From NCBI GenBank assembly GCA_016521575.1, contig JAEKDP010000002.1, forward strand, positions 720,098 to 784,097: a stretch of DNA of 64,000 bases, read 5' to 3'. A program made the position numbers and the translations under genes. The stretch comes from Rhodobacteraceae bacterium F11138. Lineage in GTDB: Bacteria > Pseudomonadota > Alphaproteobacteria > Rhodobacterales > Rhodobacteraceae. The notes beneath the pieces are model-generated. The model was not told the origin of the DNA. It ran no database searches and saw nothing but the letters and a program-made list of their open reading frames with translations. Below, in pieces: positions 17,864-26,402 of the stretch (position 1 is the stretch's first letter; each line of letters opens with the position of its first letter).

Positions 17864-19645
17864 ATGACACACCTGTACCCCTTTGAGCCTTATCTTGCGC
17901 TCGCGCTTCTTCTGGTTCTCTTCGCGGGCTTCCTCTACGAGCGGTTCGCCCCCGAGGTGACGGCCTCGGCGGTCGCGGCGTTGTTTGTCGTTTTTGGACT
18001 GGTGCCTCAAGACACTGTTCTGTCGGTTTTTTCGAATCCCGCACCGATCACGATCGCCGCGATGTTTATCCTCAGCGGCGCCCTCGTGCGCACCGGGCTG
18101 CTCGATGCACTGGCAAATCGTGTCGTCGCCGCCGCCGGCCAGCGTCCCATTGCGGCTACCGGCGTGTTTCTGGCTTCGACCCTCGTGGCCTCGGCGCTCA
18201 TGAACAACACACCTGTCGTCCTCGTGCTGATCCCGGTCGCCATAAGACTGGCCCAAAGCCTCGGCCTCGCAGCGACGCGTCTGTTGATCCCGCTCTCTTA
18301 CATGGCGGTGCTCGGCGGGACTTGCACGTTGATCGGAACCTCGACCAATCTGCTGGTAGATGGCGTTGCGAGAGAGATCGGGCTGACGCCCTTCTCGATT
18401 CTGGAAATCACACCGGTCGGTCTGGTAGCCGCGGCCACCGGCGGATTGACCTTGCTGCTACTCGGACCGCTTCTGCTTCCCAACCGCAAGGATCAGACGG
18501 ATCTGGGTGCGGCAGGTGAGGCGGATTTCCTGACCGAGTTGCGTCCAAAGGATGATTTCTGGGGACTGGGCCACTCCTTGGGAGACATCGATGATCTGAC
18601 CCGTCCGGGTGTGACTGTGGTCGGAATACGTTCCGGTGCAGAGGTTAGACGTGACGACGTGCTCGATCACATCCTTGCCGCTGGTGACCGGCTGATCGCG
18701 GTTATCCGCACCTCCGAACTGCTGACGTTGAGAAACAGGAAAGGATGGGATGTCGGACTGCGTCAGGGGCCGACAGCCGGGGATAGTGCCGAAACAACAG
18801 TCGCGGAGGCGATCGTCACGCTCTCGCATCGCAGCCGCGGTGTACGGATCGCGCAGCTGACCATCGGGTTCAGGTATGGCATGCGTGTCCTGGGGGCACA
18901 TCGCCATGGGGAAAGCCTTGGCCCCGACCTCTCGACCACGCTCCTCAGACCAGCGGACAAACTGCTACTGGAAGGAACCGACGAAAGCTACGACCGCCTG
19001 ATCGAGGCGGGGGACCTGGCTGGCGTCACGATGGCCGGAGGGCGCCCCTTTCGACGCGGCAAGGCCCCGCTTGCGCTTGCGGCACTGTTTGCAGTGGTGG
19101 CCCTGGCCGCCATCGGTGTGGCGGACATCAGCCTTGTTTCCCTCGTCGCCGTGGCGTTCATCCTCATCCTGCGCTGCATCGACAACGATGAGGCCTGGAG
19201 TTCCATCGACGCGGGCGTGCTCGTTCTGATCTTCTCGATGCTGGTGGTTGGTGCGGGGCTGCAGCACTCGGGCGCGATTGCCTTGATCGTCGGTGCCATT
19301 GCCCCGCCGCTTGCGGACATGCCCCCGATCATCGCCCTGGCCGCGGTCTATCTGCTCGCTTCGACCTTGACGGAGGCGGTCACCAACAGTGCGGTCGCGG
19401 TCGTCGTGACCCCTCTGGCGATCGGACTGGCGGACCAGATCGGGGTTGATCCACGCCCCTACGTTGTCGCAGTCATGTTCGGAGCGAGCGCAAGCTTCGC
19501 GACCCCGATCGGCTATCAGACCAACACACTGGTCTATGGTGCGGGCAACTACAAGTTCACGGATTTCATCAAGATCGGCCTTCCAATGAACATCATCGTG
19601 GGAGCCGCCGCAGTTCTGACAATTCCAGTGTTCTTTCCCTTCTAA
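17864..19645 (+). CDS. SLC13/DASS-type permease with central RCK_C (TrkA-C) domains
   Basis: 593 residues. Blocks of hydrophobic helices at the N- and C-terminal thirds surround a soluble middle part (about 205-395) that resembles two TrkA C-terminal (RCK_C) regulatory domains. The motifs MNNTPVV and GTSTNLLVDG early, and ATPIGYQTNTLVYG near the end, are typical of divalent-anion:Na+ symporters and related sulfate/anion permeases. The probable role is Na+- or H+-coupled uptake of an inorganic or organic anion; the substrate cannot be read from sequence. It stands alone between the transglutaminase gene and the convergent Crp/Fnr gene. Confidence 0.85.
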   Translation: MTHLYPFEPYLALALLLVLFAGFLYERFAPEVTASAVAALFVVFGLVPQDTVLSVFSNPAPITIAAMFILSGALVRTGLLDALANRVVAAAGQRPIAATGVFLASTLVASALMNNTPVVLVLIPVAIRLAQSLGLAATRLLIPLSYMAVLGGTCTLIGTSTNLLVDGVAREIGLTPFSILEITPVGLVAAATGGLTLLLLGPLLLPNRKDQTDLGAAGEADFLTELRPKDDFWGLGHSLGDIDDLTRPGVTVVGIRSGAEVRRDDVLDHILAAGDRLIAVIRTSELLTLRNRKGWDVGLRQGPTAGDSAETTVAEAIVTLSHRSRGVRIAQLTIGFRYGMRVLGAHRHGESLGPDLSTTLLRPADKLLLEGTDESYDRLIEAGDLAGVTMAGGRPFRRGKAPLALAALFAVVALAAIGVADISLVSLVAVAFILILRCIDNDEAWSSIDAGVLVLIFSMLVVGAGLQHSGAIALIVGAIAPPLADMPPIIALAAVYLLASTLTEAVTNSAVAVVVTPLAIGLADQIGVDPRPYVVAVMFGASASFATPIGYQTNTLVYGAGNYKFTDFIKIGLPMNIIVGAAAVLTIPVFFPF

Positions 19646-19701
19646 GACAGCCGCTGAATGGCCTGCTCATGGATTCCTAGACAGCAGGGCAGGAAGCCGA
19701 G

Positions 19702-19995
19702 ATGAACCTGGAACTCGACGCCGCCAAACACGCGCTTGAGTGGCATTCCGGCGTCTGTCGCGACCTCCTGAGACGCTTGCTGAAGACTGAGGGCGACTCT
19801 GTCATTTCAAAAGCGGCCCGGTCTGATCCAGATACGCCGGATCGAACCCGGCAAGCTCCGCCAGCCCGCTGTAGTCGTGAAATGCCACGTGTCCGTCGCG
19901 GAAAGTCACCAGACCGCGTTCACGCAACTGCCGCAACACACGGTTCACATGGACCGCGCTCAATCCAAGCGCGTCGGCAAGGTGATATTGTGTGA
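19702..19995 (+). CDS. Doubtful small open frame overlapping the crp/fnr 3' end
   Basis: The frame begins MNLELDAAKHALEWHSGVC with AGGAAGCCGAG just upstream, which looks like a real start. After about 33 codons it runs antisense into the Crp/Fnr gene and the sequence becomes Arg/Pro-rich, like a shadow. It may be the 5' remnant of a lost gene rather than an intact one. Confidence 0.2.
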   Translation: MNLELDAAKHALEWHSGVCRDLLRRLLKTEGDSVISKAARSDPDTPDRTRQAPPARCSREMPRVRRGKSPDRVHATAATHGSHGPRSIQARRQGDIV

Positions 19996-20536
19996 GCGGA
20001 CAGTCGTACCCCTCCTTGCTCCCCATGCCTATCAGAGCCAGCCGCGATCCCAACTCCAGCAGGAAATGCGCCATCCGTGCTCCCGCGTCCCGCCGCCCAA
20101 TCCCGACGAGATGTTCAACCACCATCGCCTCATCCCTGGACGCCGCCCAAAGGATGGCGGTTGCGAGCCGCGGTGTCTGCGCGAACGCCTCGAGCAGATC
20201 GCCCGTCAAGACTTCTGCAGCCTCTACGTCCACGATTGGCTCGAAACTGTGGTCCGAGGTACGCAAAAGCACGCTTCGCAATCCCAGAAAATCGCCCGGC
20301 ACCTGAAAATCAACGATCTGCCGCGTTCCGTCCGGCTGGATCTTGTAGGAGCAGACCCAGCCCGCGGACAGGATGTAGGCGGCCTGATCCGATTGTCCCT
20401 GATGGGCCATGTCTCGCCCGGCGACAAAAGACCGCCGACGCCCGTGCAGACGCGCCAGCACCGCAAGTTCGGCCTCTGACAAAGCGACAAATGCCGAGAG
20501 CTTTCGGGTGAGCGGGCTTGCCGCGGCCGGTGTCAT
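19802..20536 (-). CDS. Crp/Fnr-family transcriptional regulator
   Basis: 244 residues. A cyclic-nucleotide-binding-like beta-roll (about 15-130) is followed by the long dimer helix and a winged helix-turn-helix (about 165-230; recognition helix region LADALGLSAVHVNRVLRQL). The N-terminus has no cysteine cluster, so it should not bind an oxygen-sensing Fe-S cluster as true FNR does. The effector is unknown. At the recognition helix, the Glu and Ser used by FNR to read TTGAT are not present in register. The link to the FNR-like palindromes of this region is therefore uncertain. It is convergent with the permease and divergent from the next small gene. Confidence 0.9.
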   Translation of the reverse strand: MTPAAASPLTRKLSAFVALSEAELAVLARLHGRRRSFVAGRDMAHQGQSDQAAYILSAGWVCSYKIQPDGTRQIVDFQVPGDFLGLRSVLLRTSDHSFEPIVDVEAAEVLTGDLLEAFAQTPRLATAILWAASRDEAMVVEHLVGIGRRDAGARMAHFLLELGSRLALIGMGSKEGYDCPLTQYHLADALGLSAVHVNRVLRQLRERGLVTFRDGHVAFHDYSGLAELAGFDPAYLDQTGPLLK

Positions 20537-20685
20537 GACCCTTTCCTTTCGGTTGCGGGGATATGTCGAGATGAGCTCAGGGACTGCTCTCGATCAGTCC
20601 AGCATAGAGCATTTCATGCAAGAAAGGGGAACACATCAGGCACGCTTCCCCGTCAGATTGTGACGCGATGAAAGGAACACACCGG

Positions 20686-20928
20686 ATGCCTACGTCGAAC
20701 GACGCTGCAGGACTGGCCGCCCTGTCGATCTGCGAGTCACTTCTGCTGGCCATGAACGATCGCGGATTGCTGCCGGAGAACGAGATCGTCGGAGTTCTCC
20801 GCGACGCCGCGGCCATCCATGAGAACACCATCGACACTGAGCCTGACGCGGAAATCCACCGGGCCGCGGCTGCCCTGATCAATCAGATCATCACTCAGGG
20901 CAATTCAGTGTACCGACCACCAGCATGA
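20686..20928 (+). CDS. Small conserved-looking protein of unknown function
   Basis: About 80 residues starting MPTSNDAAGLAALSICES; the ATG at 20686 is preceded by AAAGGA, while the in-frame ATG at 20668 has a weaker context. The composition is helical and soluble, with no cysteine pairs or membrane segment. It is divergent from the Crp/Fnr gene and 31 bases ahead of the desaturase, so it may be transcribed with it. Confidence 0.6.
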   Translation: MPTSNDAAGLAALSICESLLLAMNDRGLLPENEIVGVLRDAAAIHENTIDTEPDAEIHRAAAALINQIITQGNSVYRPPA

Positions 20929-20959
20929 TACATTCAATCGTAGAGGATCTGCATCACCT

Positions 20960-22144
20960 ATGACGTTTTCGTCCCGCTCAGACAACAAGCAGCCTCAACG
21001 GCGTGGCCGACAGGACGCTACGGCGAACAAAAGAGGCGAACATGGCAACTCCGGACCCGACCTACAGGATGCCGGATCACACGCGGACGCGGTGAAAAGT
21101 GCTGGCCTTTCTTCCGCCGAGACCGACCGCGCATCGAAGCAGTCGCAGTTCACCCCATCGGACTGGACACGAACTCTGGCGGCGTATCGACAACCTATCC
21201 CGTCGCGTAGCGTTTTCGAACTCACCATTACACTCGCGCCATTCGTGGCGCTCTGGGCTGTCGCCTGGTGGGCGCTGTCGATCAGCACCGCGTTGGCAAT
21301 CATTCTGGCGCTAGCGAATGCGGCCTTTCTCGTCCGTCTGTTCATGTTCCAGCATGATTGCGGCCACGGGTCGCTGTTCCGCAGCCGGCGCCTCTGCGAC
21401 TGGATCGGGCGGGTGATCGGCGTTCTCACTCTGACTCCCTACGATGTCTGGCGCAAGACGCACGCGCTCCACCACGCCACGACCGGAAATCTGGACCACC
21501 GGGGCGTCGGAGACATGCCGATCCTGACGGTCAGCGAATATCAGGACATGAGCCGAGTTGGCCGGGCGGGCTATCGGCTGATCCGCAATCCGTTGTTCCT
21601 GTTCGGCGTGGTGCCGTTCTATACATTCTTCCTGCAAAACCGCCTGCCCGTGCACCTGATGCGATCCGGCTGGCGGTACTGGCTGAGCGCGATGGGCACA
21701 AACCTCGCCATTGGCCTTTCACTGATGACGATCATCTGGCTGGGCGGCTGGGATGTTCTGCTGTTCGTGTTCCTCCCGACGATGTTTCTGGCAGCGGTCA
21801 CCGGCATGTGGTTCTTTTACGTGCAGCATCAGTTCGAAGATACAAGCTGGCAGCACGACGGGGACTGGAACATTCAGGACGCGGCCCTGCACGGAAGTTC
21901 ACACTATGCGTTGCCCGGTATCCTGCGCTGGATCAGCGCAAACATCGGCGTTCACCATGTGCATCATTTGGCCAGCCGCATTCCCTTCTACCGTCTGGAC
22001 GAGGTTATCCGGGATCACGATGTCCTGGCGCAGACCAAGCGCATAACACTTCGGGAGAGCTTCCGCTGCGCGCGCCTCCACCTCTGGGACGAGCAACGCC
22101 ATAGACTTTTGTCGTTCGCGGAAGCTCGGGCGCTTTCTGCCTGA
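20960..22144 (+). CDS. Membrane fatty-acid desaturase
   Basis: 394 residues with the three histidine boxes of membrane di-iron desaturases: HDCGHGS at about 132, HALHH at about 168 and HHVHH at about 332. Hydrophobic stretches between them form the membrane core. Such enzymes insert double bonds into membrane lipid acyl chains using oxygen. The first 60 residues are charged and atypically long; the true start could be internal. The preceding gene is 31 bases away. Which position is desaturated cannot be read. The location in an envelope and stress gene region fits membrane-fluidity adjustment. Confidence 0.9.
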   Translation: MTFSSRSDNKQPQRRGRQDATANKRGEHGNSGPDLQDAGSHADAVKSAGLSSAETDRASKQSQFTPSDWTRTLAAYRQPIPSRSVFELTITLAPFVALWAVAWWALSISTALAIILALANAAFLVRLFMFQHDCGHGSLFRSRRLCDWIGRVIGVLTLTPYDVWRKTHALHHATTGNLDHRGVGDMPILTVSEYQDMSRVGRAGYRLIRNPLFLFGVVPFYTFFLQNRLPVHLMRSGWRYWLSAMGTNLAIGLSLMTIIWLGGWDVLLFVFLPTMFLAAVTGMWFFYVQHQFEDTSWQHDGDWNIQDAALHGSSHYALPGILRWISANIGVHHVHHLASRIPFYRLDEVIRDHDVLAQTKRITLRESFRCARLHLWDEQRHRLLSFAEARALSA

Positions 22145-22234
22145 GACTGAGCGATTTGGCTGACGACGCTCAGAGACTGCCGCCCCGGAATGTCCAGCAT
22201 TTTGGATTTGGGTCGGAGCGGGACAATCCAGCGG

Positions 22235-22426
22235 TTACCAGCGCCCTAACGCGCGGGTAGGTTGCACCCCCATTTTCCATGACCGCGACGCTTTGCACCG
22301 CCGACAAATCCGCTCCCCGAAGCCTTCGCTCGAAAACAGCGTGCGGCAACGGAGACAAAGACGCTCTTTCGGGACATCGTCGATGGCCCGCACAGGCCCG
22401 TTGTCCTGATCCACGAGCTTGGTCAT
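22235..22426 (-). CDS. Small zinc-ribbon protein
   Basis: 63 residues with two CxxC pairs, CLRC and CRRC, separated by 13 residues, a compact treble-clef/zinc-ribbon pattern. The start overlaps the stop of the upstream gene by 4 bases (ATGA), so it is the last cistron of the hflKC unit. It may be a DNA- or RNA-binding regulator; there is no direct evidence. A longer overlapping frame on the same strand (to 22439) is rejected because only this frame has the metal-binding pattern. Confidence 0.7.
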   Translation of the reverse strand: MTKLVDQDNGPVRAIDDVPKERLCLRCRTLFSSEGFGERICRRCKASRSWKMGVQPTRALGRW

Positions 22427-22734
22427 TGACCTGCCCCATCCTCTTCGATCAGCCGTGCCAGATCACCAAGCGTGCGCTCGACGAGTTCCTGTCGCCGGGC
22501 ATCACTGGCTTCGGCGGTTTCCGAGTAGCGCCGTATCAGATACTGCGCTTTGAGCGCTGCCTCGTGCCAGTTGGCGGCAGGTTGGGCGAGGAGCTGTACT
22601 TCAAGTTCTTCCTGCCGCAAACGGAGCGCTCTTTGATCGGCTTCGAAATCCTTCAGGGAGTGTCGCCGGATATCCGCCGCGATCCGGCCTTCGGCGCTTC
22701 GCCTTGTATCGAGGTCAACCGGATCGTCGGTCAT
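22423..22734 (-). CDS. Small coiled-coil-like protein downstream of hflC, unknown function
   Basis: About 103 residues from the ATG at 22734, which has AGGGAGA upstream; an in-frame start at 22806 would overlap hflC. It is rich in Glu, Gln, Arg and Leu (for example RALRLRQEELEVQLLAQP), so it is probably a long helix or coiled coil. It starts 19 bases after the hflC stop and overlaps the zinc-ribbon gene by 4 bases. No family is recognised. Confidence 0.65.
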   Translation of the reverse strand: MTDDPVDLDTRRSAEGRIAADIRRHSLKDFEADQRALRLRQEELEVQLLAQPAANWHEAALKAQYLIRRYSETAEASDARRQELVERTLGDLARLIEEDGAGQ

Positions 22735-22753
22735 CGCTATTGTCTCCCTGGCA

Positions 22754-23773
22754 TCATCGTTCGACCAACGCTTCGGCCCCTGCACGGGCAGGGCCAGCCC
22801 CTGCACCTGACGTTTCTCCTTCCATTGCCCTCAAGTATCCGAAGAGATCGCTGTCGGTCGTGAGAACAAGTGTCGTTCCGCCCGCGATCATATCCTTGTA
22901 AGCCTGCATGGTTCGCGTGAACGCGTAGAATTCAGCGGCCTCGGGAGTGATGTTGTAGGCTCTTGCATAGATGTCCGCCGCCGAGGCATCTGCCAGGCCC
23001 CGGATTTCTTCCACCTCCCGGTAGGCTTCGGATTGGATCTTGTTCAGGTCGCGCACGCGGTTGCCGCGGATACGCGCGGCTTCGCCATTGCCTTCGGACA
23101 GGAAACGCTCGGCGATCTGACGTCGCTCCGAGATCATGCGATCATAGATCTTCGGACGCACGCTTTCGTTGTAGTTGATCCGTTTGAAGCGGATATCGAG
23201 GAGTTCTATCCCGAAGACACGGACCTTCTCTGCGGCAGCCGCGAAGATCTCCTGCTCCACCATTGCCCGCCCCTTCTGAATGGGAACCAGGGCACCGATG
23301 TCTTGCGCGCGTTCTTCATCTGTCAGCAGCGTGTCCCGTAGCGGCACCCGGTCTTTCGTTGTCCGAATGATTTCTATCAGCTCGTGCTTGGCGACAGCAT
23401 TGCGGGTCTCGCTGCCGAGAATGTCGTCGAGCCGCGATTGCGCGCTGCGCTCGTCGCGCAGGCGCAGGAAATACTGCAACGGATCAGTGATTTTCCATCG
23501 GGCGAACAAGTCCACGGATATATAGAGCTTATCCTTGGTTGGCATGTCCGAAGGGTTGCCGTCCCACTCGAGAACCCGGCGATCGATCCGATTGACCTCC
23601 TGAATAAAGGGGAGTTTCAGCTTGAGGCCAGCTGTCGTGACCGGTTCCCCGATGGGCTTGCCGAATTGCGTAATGATAGCCTGTTCGACTTCGCCAACCG
23701 TGTAGAAGGCGCCCGGGGCGGTCACGACAACCGCAACGGCGAGACCTGCAAGAATGCCAGATTTCAGTTTCAT
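22754..23773 (-). CDS. hflC: HflC, SPFH/band 7 protein, modulator of FtsH protease
   Basis: 339 residues: a single N-terminal membrane helix (about 5-25), then the SPFH/band 7 domain with YTVGEVEQAIITQFGKP, and the long helical region rich in Arg/Glu ending YKDMIAGGTTLVLTTDSDLF, all typical of HflC. With HflK it forms the large membrane cage around FtsH. The start overlaps the hflK stop by 4 bases. The housekeeping hflKC of many alphaproteobacteria sits beside a protease (degP/do-like) gene. Here the pair is in an accessory region between small unknown proteins, so it may be a second, stress-related copy. Confidence 0.93.
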   Translation of the reverse strand: MKLKSGILAGLAVAVVVTAPGAFYTVGEVEQAIITQFGKPIGEPVTTAGLKLKLPFIQEVNRIDRRVLEWDGNPSDMPTKDKLYISVDLFARWKITDPLQYFLRLRDERSAQSRLDDILGSETRNAVAKHELIEIIRTTKDRVPLRDTLLTDEERAQDIGALVPIQKGRAMVEQEIFAAAAEKVRVFGIELLDIRFKRINYNESVRPKIYDRMISERRQIAERFLSEGNGEAARIRGNRVRDLNKIQSEAYREVEEIRGLADASAADIYARAYNITPEAAEFYAFTRTMQAYKDMIAGGTTLVLTTDSDLFGYLRAMEGETSGAGAGPARAGAEALVER

Positions 23774-24837
23774 GGTTGATCCCCCCGGGCCCGGTCGAGC
23801 GTCAGAAGCGGGAGAATGCTCGCGGTCGAGCCATCGACGATGATCTTCGACCCGATCCCTGGCAGCACATCCTGCAGGGTCTCGATATAGATGCGCCGTC
23901 TCGTGACTTCGGGCGCCTTCACGTATTCGGTCAGAAGCGCGGTGAACCGTGCGCCGTCGCCTTCAGCCTCGTTTATGCGTTTCAGGCGATATCCATCGGC
24001 CTCGCGGATGCGCTGGTCTTTCTCGCCCTCGGCCAGTGGAATGACTTTATTGTATTCGCGACGCGCTTCGTTGATCAGGCGCTCTTTCTCCTGCTGCGCC
24101 TGATTGACCTCATTGAAGGAGGCCTGAACCGGTTCGGGCGGGTTGATGTTCTTGAGCTGCACCTGATCGATGCTGATCCCCATCGCGTACTTGGTCGTCA
24201 GCGCCTGCATCTTCAGAAGAGCTTCGCTTTCGATCTCCTGTCGGCCTATGGTGATGACCTCGTCGACCGTGCGGTCGCCGACCACCTCACGCATAACAGA
24301 CTCGGAAACATAACGAAGCGTCGCGCCCGGCTGACGCACCTCGAAGAGGAATTTCAGCGGCTCCGAAATCCGGTATTGCACCACCCACTCCACGAGAGCG
24401 GCGTTTAGATCGCCGGTTACCATCTCGGTTTCGCGACGGCCATCGACCGGACTTTGAAACGGGTCACTCGCGCCCGGCGTTGTGAAGCCGAATTCCTGTT
24501 TCAGCTGACGTTTCACGGGAACCAGAGTGACCACATCGATTCCAAGCGGAAATTTGAAGTGAAGCCCCGGCGGAACCTCAGCGGTGTATTTTCCAAATCG
24601 CTGGACGACTGCAACGGAGTCACTCGGAACCGTGTAGTAGGACGACCAGGCGACAACTGCGAAGAAAGCAACGGCCCCCACCACCGCGATGCTCTTGGCG
24701 GGCGGCAGCCCACCTGGCAACAGGCCACCCATGCGTTCGCGACCCTGGCGGAGAATAGCATCGATCTCTGGTGGAGCACGCTTCTGTCGGGTGTTCCAAG
24801 GACCTCGATCTTCCGGGCCGTCATCATGATCAGGCAT
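23770..24837 (-). CDS. hflK: HflK, SPFH/band 7 protein, modulator of FtsH protease
   Basis: About 355 residues from the ATG at 24837, preceded by AGAGGA; an in-frame start at 24867 exists. The N-terminal soluble part is rich in charged residues (MPDHDDGPEDRGPWN, the Gly/Pro-rich tail usual in HflK). One membrane helix follows at about 50-70 and then the SPFH domain (PSDSVAVVQRFGKY, PPGLHFKFPLGID). It ends in ILPLLTLDRARGDQP. It partners with HflC, encoded next with a 4-base overlap. Confidence 0.93.
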   Translation of the reverse strand: MPDHDDGPEDRGPWNTRQKRAPPEIDAILRQGRERMGGLLPGGLPPAKSIAVVGAVAFFAVVAWSSYYTVPSDSVAVVQRFGKYTAEVPPGLHFKFPLGIDVVTLVPVKRQLKQEFGFTTPGASDPFQSPVDGRRETEMVTGDLNAALVEWVVQYRISEPLKFLFEVRQPGATLRYVSESVMREVVGDRTVDEVITIGRQEIESEALLKMQALTTKYAMGISIDQVQLKNINPPEPVQASFNEVNQAQQEKERLINEARREYNKVIPLAEGEKDQRIREADGYRLKRINEAEGDGARFTALLTEYVKAPEVTRRRIYIETLQDVLPGIGSKIIVDGSTASILPLLTLDRARGDQP

Positions 24838-24919
24838 GTTGTGTTCCTCTTTTTCTAGCACGGCCAACTCAGGGGAGACCGGGAGCCGAAGTGTCGGCGT
24901 GCGTACTACGGCGCGCGGC

Positions 24920-25411
24920 TCAATTTGACCGCGGCGGCATTCCTTCGTTCTCCGCAGCCTGAATCGCAGACTTGTCCTGCGGAGTTCTAGCTTCCCGGAT
25001 GGGTGTCACGGTATCAGAGCCGACCTCAGACGAACGTTTGCCTGAGTAGAGATGCCGAAGCTGCATTTCAGAGACACCGTCGGCCTGCATAACCAGCTGC
25101 ACCATCGGGTCGGCCAACATCTTTTCGAGGAAAAACTCCGTGAGTTCTTTCCCGGTAAGTTCGTCTTTTGCGCGGGCCGCATCGAGGTCGGCCAGAGAAA
25201 CCATCAAGGTTCGTGACAGCCCAGGATGTGAAGTTCGCGGATGAAGATTTACCAGGACAGAGGCCTTCCAGGCGTCGGGGTTCCGGTCATCCGGCGGCGC
25301 ACTCAACTCGGTTTCGATGTCATAGGTTCCGGCCGGCAGCATTTCGTCAAAACCCGGGACCGTGAACGGTCTCGAAAAGACCGCAACGCTCTTTATTTTG
25401 GGGTGTTCCAC
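24920..25411 (-). CDS. Unknown protein with LPAG-x-YD motif (paralogue of the 28260 gene)
   Basis: 163 residues. The N-terminal third has F-x-x-PF-x-V-PGFDEMLPAGTYDIETE. The small protein at 28260-28568 shares the same arrangement (PFFLSGYTDELPAGDYDV). The middle part is acidic and helical. The C-terminus ends IQAAENEGMPPRSN, a tail repeated in decayed form at 27336-27374. It is upstream of hflK on the same strand with an 80-base gap, so probably co-transcribed. Function unknown. Confidence 0.7.
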   Translation of the reverse strand: MEHPKIKSVAVFSRPFTVPGFDEMLPAGTYDIETELSAPPDDRNPDAWKASVLVNLHPRTSHPGLSRTLMVSLADLDAARAKDELTGKELTEFFLEKMLADPMVQLVMQADGVSEMQLRHLYSGKRSSEVGSDTVTPIREARTPQDKSAIQAAENEGMPPRSN

Positions 25412-25561
25412 CTGCGTCCTCCTTGTTTACGGTGAATTCGGTGATCTCATGTTCCGCCAGCGGCCTCCCCTGCGTTGGAAGACCTTCAAATCCAGAGGCT
25501 TGCCTCAGAAAGGATCAGAGCCGTACTTGCCAGATGGCCGGCCACTTCGGTTGAGGCCCGA

Positions 25562-26368
25562 TCAGGTCAATTGATCGGTCCAGACCCGGAACTCCAACAG
25601 CGTGCTTGGCCCGAAGGTCTGCGTCAAAGGCACATCCGCGGCATCCCGGCCGCGTGCGATCAGGATCCTCGCGATGCGCCGGGTGTTGTTGCGCGGATCG
25701 AAGACCCACCAGCGGCCCTCGAGAAAGACTTCCATCCAGGCCGCGAAATCTCCGGGTGGATAGGGCTCGGGCTCGCCAAAATCGCTCAGATAGCCCGTGC
25801 AGTAGCGGGCCGGAATGTTCATGCATCGGCAGAAGGCGATGGCGAGATGCGCAAAATCACGGCACACACCGGCCCGGCCGGCAAGCGTCTGAGAGGCTGT
25901 GCGGGTCGCATTCGCCTGCATATAGTCGAAAGCCACAGTCTCGTGAACAAAATCGCAGATCGTCTGGACCCTGGCCCATCCGGGCCTTGTGTTCTCAAAC
26001 AGCCGCCAGGCTTCGTCGGACAGAAGATCCGTGTCGCAATATCGGCTGCCGAGCAGATAGACAAGCGTCTCGAACGGCAGATCCTGAACCGCGTGCTGGG
26101 CCGCATCCGGAGCAGCGGGGTCGAGCAACCCGCCATCCCGGAAAATGCCATCGGAGGACAAGGTGAAATCGCCCGCTGGTGCCACCATGCGCGTGCACCA
26201 GTTTCCGAAACCGTCACGGTAGCTTTTGAGCGGGACGCTGGGAGAGGTGACGAGATAGTCGGCGCGCTCCAGATCACCGAAGCGCGAATAGTGTACATTC
26301 AGCATCGCGATCAAGGGCGTCGGTTGGGTCAACGCGTAGCGCAGGCGGCATCCTAAGCTGACGCGCAT
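25562..26368 (-). CDS. Transglutaminase-like family protein lacking the usual active-site His
   Basis: About 268 residues from the ATG at 26368, chosen because MRVSLGCRLRYALTQPTP is the typical family beginning. A GTG at 26452 is also open but overlaps the previous gene by 50 bases. The Cys is present in AGVCRDFAHL. The His position reads DFAAWMEVFLEGRWW where active relatives have a HAW pattern, and the Asp is in VFDPRNN. So two of three catalytic residues remain. It may be a non-catalytic binding protein, or use a different residue. The gene at 16858 encodes an intact relative. Confidence 0.8.
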   Translation of the reverse strand: MRVSLGCRLRYALTQPTPLIAMLNVHYSRFGDLERADYLVTSPSVPLKSYRDGFGNWCTRMVAPAGDFTLSSDGIFRDGGLLDPAAPDAAQHAVQDLPFETLVYLLGSRYCDTDLLSDEAWRLFENTRPGWARVQTICDFVHETVAFDYMQANATRTASQTLAGRAGVCRDFAHLAIAFCRCMNIPARYCTGYLSDFGEPEPYPPGDFAAWMEVFLEGRWWVFDPRNNTRRIARILIARGRDAADVPLTQTFGPSTLLEFRVWTDQLT

Positions 26369-26402
26369 GCCGGACGCTCGAGAAGGGCCAAAGGCGTGTA
26401 GA

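Noticed and set aside
20946-20958. GGATCTGCATCAC in front of the desaturase as a third FNR-type site
   Set aside because: Only one good half-site and it overlaps the ribosome-binding region.
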